In this document: positions 11,801 to 22,600 of the stretch, one piece after another
Position numbering within the stretch: the first letter of the stretch is position 1
Layout: each line of letters starts with the position of its first letter
Assembly: GCF_030546695.1 (NCBI RefSeq)
Contig: NZ_JAUOTP010000006.1
Span: 124,001-188,000, forward strand
Direction of reading: 5' to 3'
Source: Sphingomonas natans
GTDB lineage: Bacteria > Pseudomonadota > Alphaproteobacteria > Sphingomonadales > Sphingomonadaceae
Length of the DNA stretch: 64,000 nt
Made by a program: the position numbers and the translations under genes
Notes under the pieces: model-generated
Databases searched by the model: none
What the model saw: only the letters and a program-made list of their open reading frames with translations
Told to the model about the DNA's origin: nothing

Positions 11801-11957
11801 CGGCCTGTTCGATGCGCCGCCCGGCACGCCGATCTCGGAGGCGCTGCGCCTGGGACAGGTGAAGCTAATGGACGATGCCGACACGTCGCACCCTTATTAC
11901 TGGTCCGCTTTCGCCCTGATCGGCGACGGCGCGCAGCCCGTGCTGCGGGCGCGCTGA
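8892..11957 (+). CDS. Exported TPR/CHAT-domain protease-like protein
   Basis: A 1021-residue protein. Residues 1-24 are a signal peptide (MLRRLISGVSLVAAGLASTA, cleavage near AAA-AP). Residues about 190-480 are TPR-like helical repeats (for example AEGYRRNNGGNYAEAAEFFDT). The C-terminal third is a CHAT (caspase HetF associated with TPRs) domain with the His/Cys dyad in HFATHG (His863) and LSACDT (Cys912), and the usual terminal YYWSAFALIGDG. CHAT proteases are normally cytoplasmic; this one should be periplasmic or surface-exposed. It is the first gene of a five-gene operon ending in a two-partner secretion pair, with a 10-base gap to the cyclase gene. Proteolysis of the exoprotein or a partner is inference. 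Confidence 0.9.
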   Translation: MLRRLISGVSLVAAGLASTASIAAAPTPIIRPSVADSFRLGSGGSSLCRVQSLATSPVSRGMFDRSYAIACRDAATPVGEIHVIRPAGGEDPLARLPAAKCEPPTTQALDDVGEASVAPCEGKQADVPLRRYVIRRRGNVYVAQGLAGYDSALTLALRSVVADRVLPGEVSVAVTEAGDAAAFARVQAGSLDLDQALAEGYRRNNGGNYAEAAEFFDTLLQRRFSSADPNRRYGEYVVNRALQKSNLGEFAESDALFAEARRIPTADPVELRLRRNLEAINHLNQGRLPQALAILAAPVAPIGGVEVTADQIDKATSAAINSEGPFASELGVGAVAALTPEEKAAILDAQAVSIRGSIYRLQGKNAQARAAMDEMLGKIARIRGGNVSSLTRLRAQALSEVAQIDESEGNIPRAEAGLRQSLAILDSEYPGSAAVNAARARLGAFLARTNRTAESLALYRQVVDAMIANGGATAGFEGLLAPYFTLLAQQIPTNPGLTADFFGAAQTLQRPGLAETQAILTRELSGGDDAASALFRQSVTLGREIERQRITLARLASIETPTPEQAALITQGRDRLNQLQADQVGVQSRLGAFPRYRVVSGRISSLPELQQTLKPGEAYWKLLVVGGRVFGFFAGQSEATAWAVPLDAPQLETTVDAIRESIAVTVDGKLETHPFDVARARALYVALAGPQAAALPKVKHLIFEPDGAMLRLPANLLVTDQAGVDRYLKQADDPKGDAFDFRGIAWLGRGIEISTSVSPRSFEDVRRTPPSTAKKQYLGLGHNAPVPAMVQLTSFTPPAAGTLDCSWPLAAWSNPISAKELFLAQKVIGTDKADVITGEPFNDTAIRDSKDLGQYRILHFATHGLVAAPRPSCLARPALLTSFGPTASDGLLSFVEIYDLKLDADLVILSACDTAGSASVDATREAGVTSGGGRALDGLVRAFIGAGSRSVLATHWPAPDDYRATERLISGLFDAPPGTPISEALRLGQVKLMDDADTSHPYYWSAFALIGDGAQPVLRAR

Positions 11958-11967
11958 GAGGAAATCG

Positions 11968-14001
11968 ATGGCGACCGAAGCACTGCCGGCTCCGGAGCCT
12001 ATCGAAGTTCCGGCGGCGAAGGCGATCGCGCGGATGGTCCGCCGGATCGGCGCGCGCCAGCTGATCGGCACGATCCTCGTCATGAGCGTGGCGTTGCTCT
12101 TCGCGCGCTACAGCTGGTCGCTGCCGCTCGGCGTCGATGCCGAACATGCGCTCTACGACGTCCGCCTGCTGATGACCTCGCAGCGCATTCCCCAGGATCC
12201 GCGCATCGTGATGGTCGTCTATACGGACGAGACGCTCGAGGCGACCGCGCGCCGCTCCCCGCTCGATCGCGGCCTGCTCGCCAAGGCGCTGACCAATCTC
12301 GACAAACTGGGCGCCAAGGCGATCGGCATCGATATCCTGATCGATGAGCCGCAGCCCGAGGACGACCAGCTCGTCGCCGCCTTCCGCGGCATGAAGACGC
12401 CCGTGCATCTCGCCTTCGCGGGCAATGCCACGAACGGCGTGTTCGTGCAGCCGTGGCAGGAAGACTTCATGCGCAAGTTCCAGGCGAGCCTGAAGCCGGG
12501 CAATGTCTGGCCGACCTCGATCCGCGTGGAAGCCGATCCCGATGGCGTGATGCGCAGCTGGCCGACGCGCCCTCCGGGCCTCCCGCCTCTCCTCTCCAAC
12601 GCGATGGCGAAGCACGACAAGCGCTTCGAGGATTATCATGGCAGCCTGCTCTACCGGCTGCCGCAGCGCGCCGACCGGCCGGTGTTTTCGAAGCTGCCGA
12701 TCGATCTGTTCGCCCTGCCCGAAGCGGCGGAGATGCTGCGCAGCCAGATCCAGGGGCGCTATGTGCTGATGGGCGGGGACATTTCGGACGTCGACCAGTT
12801 CGATACGCCCGCGACCCGGCTCAGCAAGGAGGGCGAATCCGGCACCACCACCGGCCTCGAAATCCACGCGACGATGCTCGCGCAACAACTCGACAATCGC
12901 ATCCCGCGCCGGATCCTGCCGACCGCCTTGTGGGGCGCCGCGCTGCTGGTGGTCGTGGCGGCGGCGATGGCGGGCTTCACTGAGCTTTCGGCCGCGCGCA
13001 ACGCGGTCGTCATCGTCGGATCGCTGGCGCTGCTCATCGCCACGCCGCTCATCCTCCAGCGCGCGGGCTTCGATACGCAGCGCCTGCCGATGTTCGGCTG
13101 GCTAGGCGGCTGGGTGCTCGCCTTCATCGCCTCGTCCGCAGCGGGCCGCGCGGTCAGTTCGGACGAGCGGCGCTTCGCCCAATCGGCGCTCGGCAAATAT
13201 CTGCCCCCGGACGTCGCCAAGCAGATCCTGCGCGATCCGGACAAACTGGCCCTGCACGGCGAGCAGCGCGAGATCTTCGCGATGTTCACCGATCTGGAGG
13301 GCTTCACCCAGCTGTCGTCGCAGATCGCGCCGGCGATGGTCGCGCAATTGCTCAACCGCTATCTCGATCTGCTGTCGGATGTCGTGCTCGAACATGGCGG
13401 CACGCTCGACAAGTTCGTTGGCGATGCCGTGATCGCCTTCTGGGGCGCGCCCATCTCCCGGCCCGACGATGCCGATCGCGCGGTCAAGGCATCGATGGCG
13501 ATGTACGCGGCGGGCGAACGCTTCCGCCGCGAGGCGCCCGCCGGCGTCCCGCCGATCGGCCGGACGCGAGTCGGCCTCCACATGGGCGTCGCGATCGTCG
13601 GCAATTTCGGCGGCGAGGGCCGGATCCAATATACCGCGCTCGGCGACAGCATGAACGCCGCCTCCCGGCTCGAGAGTGCGAACAAGAAGCTGCATACGAC
13701 CCTGCTGGTGAGCGGCGATGTCGTCGCCCGCTCGACGCTGAAATGCTTCCGCCCGATGGGCCGCATCACCGTCCGCGGCCGATCCGAGACGCCGATGGCG
13801 ATCTACGAGGCGCTGCCGGATTGCGATCTGGAGCAGGCCGCGGCGCTGACCGACATCCTCGCCCGCTTCGATGCCGGCGACGCGAGTGCGATTTCGTCGC
13901 TCGAGACGCTGATTTCGCAGAACCCGAAGGACTTGGCGCTCGTAAATCTGCTAGAGCGTCTACAAAGACTTGGCCCTGGAGGCAGTTATGCACTCGACTA
14001 A
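11968..14001 (+). CDS. CHASE2-domain class III adenylate cyclase
   Basis: A 677-residue membrane-bound cyclase. Residues about 33-50 form the first membrane helix, 55-310 a periplasmic CHASE2 sensor domain, 320-400 a set of three membrane helices, and 430-625 the catalytic domain. Metal-binding Asp442 (MFTDLEGFT) and Asp486 (KFVGDAVIAFWG) are present. Purine-selecting Lys482 and Asp560 and the transition-state pair Asn563/Arg567 (LGDSMNAASRLE) argue for ATP and an active enzyme. It follows the CHAT gene by 10 bases and overlaps the next gene by 14. It probably reports an envelope signal as cAMP; the signal is unknown. Confidence 0.93.
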   Translation: MATEALPAPEPIEVPAAKAIARMVRRIGARQLIGTILVMSVALLFARYSWSLPLGVDAEHALYDVRLLMTSQRIPQDPRIVMVVYTDETLEATARRSPLDRGLLAKALTNLDKLGAKAIGIDILIDEPQPEDDQLVAAFRGMKTPVHLAFAGNATNGVFVQPWQEDFMRKFQASLKPGNVWPTSIRVEADPDGVMRSWPTRPPGLPPLLSNAMAKHDKRFEDYHGSLLYRLPQRADRPVFSKLPIDLFALPEAAEMLRSQIQGRYVLMGGDISDVDQFDTPATRLSKEGESGTTTGLEIHATMLAQQLDNRIPRRILPTALWGAALLVVVAAAMAGFTELSAARNAVVIVGSLALLIATPLILQRAGFDTQRLPMFGWLGGWVLAFIASSAAGRAVSSDERRFAQSALGKYLPPDVAKQILRDPDKLALHGEQREIFAMFTDLEGFTQLSSQIAPAMVAQLLNRYLDLLSDVVLEHGGTLDKFVGDAVIAFWGAPISRPDDADRAVKASMAMYAAGERFRREAPAGVPPIGRTRVGLHMGVAIVGNFGGEGRIQYTALGDSMNAASRLESANKKLHTTLLVSGDVVARSTLKCFRPMGRITVRGRSETPMAIYEALPDCDLEQAAALTDILARFDAGDASAISSLETLISQNPKDLALVNLLERLQRLGPGGSYALD

Positions 14002-14746
14002 TCTTCGCGCGCCGCATTTTGCGGCAGTGGCTCTTCTCGCGGCGGCCATCGCTGCCCCGCTGTCGGCGGCGACGCTGGTCGTCCGCTCGGCCGGGCCCTC
14101 CGCCGGTGCCTATCCCCCCGGCAAGGTGCTCCAGCCGACCGCCAAGCTGGCGCTGAAGGCCAATGATCTGGTCACCCTGCTCGACGAGCATGGCACGCGC
14201 ACGCTGCGCGGGCCCGGCAGCTTCACCGCGACCGCGACCGCGGCGGCCGATGCCGACGGCGGCAACACCGCGATTGCGGCGCTCGTCTCGCAGCGCGGCG
14301 ATCGCCGCGTCCGCATCGGGGCCGTGCGCGGCGTCGAGAGCGACACGGGCCGCCCGCCCAACATCTGGTTCGTCGATGCCTCGCGCGCGGGCACGGTCTG
14401 CGTCGCCAATCCGGCGGCCGCCAATCTGTGGCGCCCCGGCAGCGAGGCTCCCGCCAAGACGATGATCGCCAGCGTCACGGGCGCGAGCAAGGCGACCGTC
14501 GATTGGTCGCCGGGGCAGGCCGTCCAGGCATGGCCCTCGGCGCTTCCCATCGCGGAGGGCGCCCGATACAGATTGACGACGGGGACGGCAGCGCCGGTCG
14601 AGATTCGCATGACATTGAGCGGCGAACCGAAGCCGGACGTGCAGGGAATGGCGTCCGCCTTGATCGCCAAGGGCTGCACCGCGCAGCTCGATCAGCTGGT
14701 CGAGACGACGGCTGCGGCGACGAAGGCGAGCGGCGGGGCGAATTAG
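13988..14746 (+). CDS. Exported FecR-like protein
   Basis: A 252-residue protein with a signal peptide (cleavage near residue 28, after PLSAA). The following region resembles a FecR-type domain: LVVRSAGPSAGAYPPGKVL, ANDLVTLLDEHGTRTLRGPG, then a Thr/Ala-rich strand. Two cysteines (VCVANP and KGCTAQ) could form a disulfide. The ATG at 13988 is preferred over 13970 because GGAGG lies 7 bases upstream. It overlaps the cyclase stop by 14 bases, which suggests translational coupling. In other CHAT/CHASE2 clusters small FecR or DUF928-like proteins occupy this place. No enzymatic role is visible; ligand sensing or scaffold is inference. Confidence 0.72.
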   Translation: MHSTNLRAPHFAAVALLAAAIAAPLSAATLVVRSAGPSAGAYPPGKVLQPTAKLALKANDLVTLLDEHGTRTLRGPGSFTATATAAADADGGNTAIAALVSQRGDRRVRIGAVRGVESDTGRPPNIWFVDASRAGTVCVANPAAANLWRPGSEAPAKTMIASVTGASKATVDWSPGQAVQAWPSALPIAEGARYRLTTGTAAPVEIRMTLSGEPKPDVQGMASALIAKGCTAQLDQLVETTAAATKASGGAN

Positions 14747-14804
14747 GCGCCGGACGGAATGACGGCGGCATAGCGCGGCTGGGAGGCCGCGTCGGGGGGT
14801 ATGG

Positions 14805-16601
14805 ATGCGGCGTGACGGGGGCGTTTGGCGTAAACGGATCGGATCGGGCGCGGCTGCGCTCGTCGCGTCCGCATCGGTTGCTCCGGTCCAGGCGCAGAGC
14901 ATTCCTACCGCCCCGACCCGCGAGGCGATCCAGCGGGCCGCTCCGATCGAGGAAGGCGCCGCGCCGCCTTCGAAGCTGACCGTCGACGGCGGCATCGAAC
15001 GCGCGCCCTGCCCGCTCGCCGAACCGCGCTTCGCGGGCGTCACGGTCGATTTCAAGGGCGCGGTATTCGATAATCTGAAGGGCCTGACCCCCGAGGATCT
15101 GGCCTCGGCTTATGCCGATTTCGTCGGCAAGAAGGTGCCGATCGCCGCGATCTGCGACGTGCGCGATGCCGCCGCCACGATCCTGCGGCGCGCGGGCTAT
15201 ATCGCCGCCGTCCAGGTGCCGCCGCAGCGCATCGCCGACGGCATCGTCCATTTCGATGTGCTGATGGCGAAGCTCGTGCGCGTGCAGGTGCGCGGCGATG
15301 CCGGCCATTCCGAGAAGCTGCTCGCCGCCTATCTCGACAAGCTCACCGCGCAGCCTTTGTTCAACGAGAAGGAGGCCGAGCGCTATCTGCTGCTCGCGCG
15401 CGATCTGCCGGGCTATGACGTGCGCCTGACCTTGCGCCCCGCCGGCACCGCGCCCGGCGAAGTGGTGGGCGAGGTCATCGCCAGCCGCATTCCCTATGTG
15501 GTGACCGCCAATCTGCAGAATTACGGCAGCCACCAAGTCGGCCGCTGGGGCGGGCTGATCACCGGCCAGGCGAACGACCTGCTCGGCTTCGGCGACCGGC
15601 TCACGCTCGGCCTGTTCCAGAGCCTCCAGACGCGCGAGCAGACCGTGCTCCAGTCGGGCTACGACATCCGCGTCGGCGGCGAGGGCCTCACCATCGGCGG
15701 ACGCTTCACCTATGCGTGGACCCGGCCGAGCGTCGGCCAGGGCGATCCGCTCAAATCGAAGACGCTCGTCGCCTCGCTGGAGGCGAGCTACCCGCTCCGG
15801 CGCTCGCAGGCATCGAACATCCGCCTGAGCGGCGGCGGCGATCTCGTGAATCAGGATCTGCGCTTCAACGACGTGCTGCTGACGCGCGACAATCTGCGCG
15901 CCGCCTATCTGCAGCTCGATATGGACGCGACCGATCCGCACAGCATCACCGGCGGCGGCGGCTATTCGAGCATCCTGCCGCGCTGGCGCGTCTCGGGCAC
16001 GTTCGAAGTGCGGCGCGGGCTCGGCATCTTCGGCGCGAGCGAGGATTGTGGCGCCGCGCCGCTCTACACGTCGTGCGCGGCGGGCGTCTCCCTCAGCCGC
16101 ATCCAGGCCGATCCGACCGCCACGGTCGTGCGCTTCACCGGCTTCGGCGAAGTCCGCCCGCGCCCCAATATCGGCATCGCCTTCTCGCCCCGGCTCCAAT
16201 ACGGCTTCTCGCCGCTGATGAGCTACGAGCAATATTCGGGCGGCGCCTATACGATCGGGCGCGGCTACGATCCGGGCGCGATCATCGGCGACAGCGGCGC
16301 GGGCTTCTCGATCGAGGGCCGCTACGGCACGCTCCTGCCGCGCAGCCGGACGAGCTTCGCCTTCCAGCCTTACGCCTTCTTCGACGCGGCCTGGGTGTGG
16401 AACCGGCGGACCTTGGTGGCGGAGAACGACCCTCTCAAGCTATACTCGATCGGCGGCGGCCTGCGCATCGCTTATGGCGATCGCGGGCGGCTGGACATCA
16501 CCGCCGCGACGCCTCTGAAGAAGGCGCCGAACGATCTCCAGCGCGGCGACACGCGCGTGATGGTGTCGCTCACGACCCGTCTCATTCCGTGGGGTAGGTA
16601 A
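14805..16601 (+). CDS. Two-partner secretion transporter (TpsB, ShlB/FhaC/HecB family)
   Basis: A 598-residue outer-membrane protein that exports its TpsA partner. Residues 1-31 are a signal peptide ending VQAQS. Two POTRA domains cover about residues 70-160 and 163-240. The 16- or so-stranded beta barrel fills the rest, with the Omp85/TpsB loop-6 motif in YTIGRGYDPGAIIGD and barrel strands ending in the final Arg of LIPWGR. Its TAA stop overlaps the TpsA start by one base (TAATG), so the pair is translationally coupled. GGGGGG precedes the start by a few bases. FhaC-like function is well supported by the position next to the exoprotein gene. Confidence 0.92.
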   Translation: MRRDGGVWRKRIGSGAAALVASASVAPVQAQSIPTAPTREAIQRAAPIEEGAAPPSKLTVDGGIERAPCPLAEPRFAGVTVDFKGAVFDNLKGLTPEDLASAYADFVGKKVPIAAICDVRDAAATILRRAGYIAAVQVPPQRIADGIVHFDVLMAKLVRVQVRGDAGHSEKLLAAYLDKLTAQPLFNEKEAERYLLLARDLPGYDVRLTLRPAGTAPGEVVGEVIASRIPYVVTANLQNYGSHQVGRWGGLITGQANDLLGFGDRLTLGLFQSLQTREQTVLQSGYDIRVGGEGLTIGGRFTYAWTRPSVGQGDPLKSKTLVASLEASYPLRRSQASNIRLSGGGDLVNQDLRFNDVLLTRDNLRAAYLQLDMDATDPHSITGGGGYSSILPRWRVSGTFEVRRGLGIFGASEDCGAAPLYTSCAAGVSLSRIQADPTATVVRFTGFGEVRPRPNIGIAFSPRLQYGFSPLMSYEQYSGGAYTIGRGYDPGAIIGDSGAGFSIEGRYGTLLPRSRTSFAFQPYAFFDAAWVWNRRTLVAENDPLKLYSIGGGLRIAYGDRGRLDITAATPLKKAPNDLQRGDTRVMVSLTTRLIPWGR

Positions 16602-19600
16602 TGCGTAGCACCGATCCGAAGACGCCCGCCAAGCTCGGCACCCGCCGCCGCAAGCTGGAACTTTACGCGACCGCCGCGATCGGTGGGCTGAGCGTCTTCT
16701 TCATGGAAACCCCGCCCAGTTGGGCGCAGGCGATCAACGCCACCGGCATCGGCCGCTACAATCTCGCGCAGAACACGACGAGCGCAACCGTCACGCTCAA
16801 TTCTGGCAACGCGACGAACATTCAGGTCAACACCAGCCAGGCGATCATCGACTGGAACATCCCCGGCGGCGCCGGCGACTATCAGTTCCTCAACGCGAAC
16901 ACGACCGCGACCTTCTACAATTCGTCAGGCGCCTACACTGTCCTGAACGTGCTCAACGGCGGCACGCGCGCGATGCGGTTCGACGGCGCGGTCGTCGCAC
17001 GCACCGGCGGCGTCACGGGGGCAATCGGCGGCAATGTCTGGTTCTACAGCCCCGGCGGGATCCTCGTCGGCTCGGGCGCGAGCTTCAACGTCGGCAGCCT
17101 GCTGCTGACGACGCTCAATCCCGATCCGAACAACTTGCCAGGCCAGAACTTCTCCAGCTTCAACGACGGCACGAACGGCAACACGATCGGGCTCCGGACC
17201 GACACGAACATTTTCCCGACGAACAACACCAGCCAGATCCAGATCGCCGCGGGCGCGACGCTTACCGCGCAGAATTATATCGGCATCGTCGCGCCGCGCA
17301 TCGTCCAGGGCGGCACGATCGCGCCAAAGGGTGCACTGGGCCTGATCGCGGGCGAACAGGTCAATCTCGACATTTCGTCGGATGGGGGCCTGTTCGGCAT
17401 CTCGATCCCGGTCGGCAGCAATTTCGCGGGCGATGCGGATGACTCCGCGAACGTCGCCATCCTCCAGAGCGGCACGATCAGCGGGACCTTCTCCGGCAAC
17501 GGCGCGCCCACGAAGCGCAACATTTACATGGTTGCGGTGCCGAAGAACACGGCGATCACCATGCTGCTGACGGCCCAGATGGGCTATGGCTTCGAGTCCA
17601 GCAACGCGGTGGTCACCGCCCAGGGTATCGTGCTGCTCGCGGGCACGGGCGTGGGTACCGCGATCAATACAGCCGCACCGGACGGGCTCGGCTACACCTC
17701 GCCGATCGACAGTGTGAAGACCGGCCAGATTCGGATCAGCGGCGGATCGGACTTCCGATCGCGCGTTACGACGGCCGGTACGCGCACCGAGGCGTTCGCG
17801 CAGACGGGCAACATCAACTTCCGCCTCCCTTCCACCCTTTACGGTACGCAGGTCGCGTCGCTCGACATCGCCTCCGGCCAGACGGTGACGACGGTGGGAA
17901 TGGGCGTTCGCAGCGGCATAACGCGGGCGGACGGCAGTTTCGATGCGCTGGGCTCCAGCGCCACGGTCACCGTGGCCGGCACACTTCGGATCGATCCCAA
18001 CGGCATACTGAGTATCGATGCCTCCAGCACGGGCGTAATCGCCCTCGACGGCGTCACCAATTCCGGCGTCGGCGGCAGCGTGACGGGTGGCACCACGACG
18101 CTGACGATCAACGACGGGACCATCGAAGGCACCACCCCCGGCACGACGGGCGGCCTGATAACGTTGCTCGCCGATGCGAGCGGCGGCGGCGGCACGAGCG
18201 GCGGTGGCACTGCGGTGGGCGGCGCCGCCAACGTCACGATCAATGGCGGTACGTTCGATGGCACAGGCCTGTCGCTGTCGGCCCGCGCCATAGGCGGCGA
18301 CGACGAGACCGTTGCCGCGGGCCTCGCGACGGGCGGCACGGTCAGCGTCACGCTGCAGGCAGGCGCCACCCAGCCGCGCCTGCATACGACGGGCGATCTC
18401 GCTCTGACCGCGACCGCGACGGGTGGCAGCGCATATTGCGGTTTCAACTGCCATGACGGTTCGGGCCTTCTGATCGGTGCGCCCGGCACCCCGGCCGGCA
18501 ACGCAGTCGGCGGCACGGCGACAGTGACGATGGGCGCGGTCGGCGGCGCGATCCAGGTCGTCAATCTCAATCTCGATGTAAGCGCGATCGGCGGCGGTGG
18601 CGGGCTGGCGATCGGCACGGGTCCGGACGGCTATTATAATGCGGCCCCCGGTGGGCAGGGTTCGGGCGGAACCGCCAAGATCGTCCAGAGCGGCGGCGAT
18701 ATCACCGCCTTGGGCATCGCCCTGACCGCGGAAGGCCGTGGCGGGCTCGGCGGCGATGCCAGCTTCGACGATTACGGGCAGTTCGATCAGACGGGCAATG
18801 CGGGCAATGGCGGGATCGGCCAGGGCGGCATCCTGGAAGTCCGCCTTTCCAACGCGGCGCGGATCATCGGCCAGAGCGGCAGCACGCTCTCGCTTAGTGG
18901 CTTCGGATTGGGTGGCGGTGGCGGCACCGCTGCCTATGAAGGCGCCTTCATGGGCGTCGGCGGGATCGGCCGGGGGCCCCTCGCCGGCAATCCCGTCCGC
19001 ATCACCCTCGCCGACACCGCATCGATCACGCGCGATACCGTGACGCTGACGGGCGCGGGCTATGGCGGCAACGGCCGCGACCATTCCGATGCCACGGCCG
19101 GCGACGGCGGCGCCGCCTTCGGCAACGACGTCATCGTCGAGGCGACGTCGGCCGGCGGCGCGCAGTTCATCGCCACCACGCTAGAGCTCGACAGCTCGGC
19201 GCAGGGCGGAACCGGTGGCTTCGGCAGCAACATCAGCACCGGCGGCAACGCGACGGGCGGAACATCGACCATCGCGTTCACCGGCGCGGCGCTCACCACG
19301 ACGACGACGCAGATCTACGCGACCGGGCAGGGCGGCGCCGGCGGCAGCCCGAGCAGCAGCGGCGCCCAGGGAATCAGCGTCTCCGGCGATGCGGTGATCA
19401 CCGCGACGAACGCCCTTCTCGCGCTCGGCACCGCCAATATCTACACCTACGCCAACGGCAATGGGTTCGATGGCGAGTATGGCACGAACGGCTTCGCCGG
19501 CGACATCACGATCTCCACGCTGTCCGGCGCCGGGATCAACGCCGGGTCGGGCTTCAATCTCCAAGCTTATGCTTATGGCGGAGCGGGCTCGCTAGGCGCC

Positions 19601-22600
19601 GGGACCGGCTATGGCGGTTCCATCTCGCTCGTCGCCAATAGCGGCAACATCACAGCCAACGGATCGAGCACGTTCGATACGCGCGGCTATGGCGGCAATC
19701 AGCCCAATGGTGTGGCCGGCTTCGGCTTCGGCGGCGCCCAGTCGATCCAGGCTGTGGGCGGCGGCACGGTCAATCTGGCGGCCACGCAGATCGAGGCGAG
19801 TGGCACGGGCGGGGACGGCGTGACCGGCGGCAACGGCCTCGGCGGGGCCGTGACCCTCTTGGCCGACAATGGCACCTTCAACGCGACCTCCACGCTGCAG
19901 ATCAACAGCAGCGGCTTCGTCGGCAGCTCCCAGTCCGGCATCGCGCAAGGCACGGGCGGGGCAGTGATCGTGCGCGCCAATGCCGGCAGCTTCACGTTCG
20001 CCGACACTCTCGGCATCGATACCACCGCCAACAGCAACGGCGCCGGCGGCGACATCACGATCGAGGCGATCGGCAGCGGTCCGCTGTCGCAGGACTCCGT
20101 TATTCTCGGCGCGACCGATCTCGATGCGTCCGCGGGCTTCAGCCCAGGCGCCGGCGCGGGCGCGGGCACGATCACGATCCGCAACATGTCGAGCACGGCG
20201 CTGAACTTTGCCGATGTCACCGCTAATGCGCTGGGCAGCAGCGCCGACGCGCCCCGGATCGTGCTGGAATCCGGCAGCAATCGGATCAACGGCAGTCGGA
20301 TCGAACTCAACACGGATGCGGGGTTGACGGTGACGGCCGTCACGCCCGGCGGCGGCATCTACGCCAGCGGCAATTTCATCACGTCCGCCGCGGGTTCGAC
20401 GATCATTTCGGGCTATGGCGTCGACCCGACGATCCAGGCCGCGAATATCGACATCGAATATTACGACCTGACCTCGTCCAGCAGTTTCCTCAACGCGATC
20501 GGCGCGGACAGCGATACGGGGTACATCTCGGTTCGCGGCTATGGCGCCATGCAGCTGGGCCAGCTTCGCGCGACCAACGGCATCGAACTGATCGCAGGCA
20601 CCGACATCACCGTCGACGGTGCCTTCGTCACGGCCCCCGCAGTGTTCGACGGCTCGGGCAATCTCGATACCTCGATCGGCTATTTCCGCGCCGAGGCCGG
20701 CTCCTATGAGGGCAATTTAGGAAGCATCACCTCGAACGGTGCGGTGACGGTGCTCAGCGCCTCGGCATCCTCCCGCGTCAGCCTCTATGCGCGCGGCAAC
20801 ATCACCGTAGCGGGCCAGGTCGATTCGCAGAATCTGATCGACATCAGCGTCGGCAACGATCTGGTCGTGACGCAGAACGCGCAGATCAACGCCAACACCG
20901 CGCCGCTCTCGGCCTCCACCGGCGGAATCTCGTTCCAGATCGGCAATGGCTATGGCGACCCCGGCGATCCCTCTAGTTTCATCAGTTCGGGCTCGATCAA
21001 CGCCAACGGCACCCCACTGGCGATCTATGCCGATGCCATTCAGGCGAAGACCGGGACTTTCGCCGGCAGCAGCGTCACCTTCGGGCTCAACGGCAATGCC
21101 GTCTCGGGCGATGACGGCGGGCAGCTGACCGCCGACTGCACCGCGGGCTCGCTGTGCCTGGGCAACATCAATGCGACCGAGTCGATCCTCGTCGATTCGT
21201 CGAACAGCATACCGACGACGGTGACGCTCGCGGGCACGATCTCGGGTGCCGACCTGACCGTCATCGCCGGCGGCGTCATCCTCGGCAACAACGGCGTCGT
21301 CAACGACATGCTGCTGAGCAGCTATGCGTCGCTCGATGTCGATACGGGCGCGATCACCGGGGCGATCGGCGGCAGCGGCACGCTGACCGCCTCCGACATC
21401 TACATCCGGGCATCGTCCGTCTCGGCGACCAATTTTGGTTTTGCCACAAGCAGCGGCGATTTCGCCGCCAACGTCACCGGCGGCATCGAAGTCGGCACGC
21501 TGGATATTGCCGGCCGCCTCGGCAGCCGGCCGGACGGTTTCGCCAACGGCCTGAACCTGGCCGGTCCCTTCGCGGCGATCAATCGGCTCTCGGTCGGCAG
21601 CGACACGATCGACATCACCGCAGCCGGCATCACGATCGGCCAGATGATCGGCAGCGGCGACGCGCGCTTGGCGGCCCCGGGCAACACGATCATCGTGAAC
21701 GACGTGCTCGTACCGGGGGTCGTCTCGGCATCTGGCACCCTGATCAATCTCGGGTCGAGCGGCAATCTGGCCATTGACGACTTGACCGGGGGCAGCGGCG
21801 GCACGACGCTGCTCGCCGCGGGCACCCTGTCTCTCACGAACGTCACGAGCACAGGGCCGCTCATCGTGACCGGCAGCAGCGTCGATGCCAATGTCGGAAC
21901 GCTCACCTTCACCCAGCTGAACACGACCGCGGGCGACGCGAACGTGACGGGCACGGGCAATCTCGTCGTCAACGGCGGCAATGCGATCGGCTCGGTCTTC
22001 TTCAGCGGCTCGGGCGTCACCGCGACCAACTATAGCGCGACGCAGGACATCACGCTGGCCGGCACCACGATCGGCAATTTCTCGAGCCTCACCGGCCGCA
22101 ACATCTCGATCACCGCGCAGAGCGGGAGCTTCGGCGGCACCGCGCTGAACGCGTCGGGCACGACCTTCCTGTCGGCGCCGATCAACGTCTCGGTCTCCGC
22201 GCTGAACTCGACCGGCGGCGTCACCGCCAATGCGCGCGGGCTCCAGCTGATCGCGCCCGCTGCGATGACCGTGACGAGCGCGACCGCCGGCACCGGCGGC
22301 ATGACGCTCAGCGCCGGCGGCCAGCTCATTGTCGCCAGCGCGACGAGCGGCGCGGACATCGTTCTCGAAAGCGCCAACGCCGGCATCGCCGCGCAGACGA
22401 CCTCCTCGACGACCGGAACCGCCATCCGCGCGCCCGGCGCGGTGACGGTCGCGAGCCTGACCTCGGGCGGCAACGTCAGTGCGCAGGCCGGTAGCCTGCA
22501 GATCGTCTCGCCCGGCGCGCTGACCTTCTCGCGCGCGATCGCTACGAACGGCGGCATCAGCGTCACGACGCAAGGCGCACTGACCGTGCTCGCGGGCACC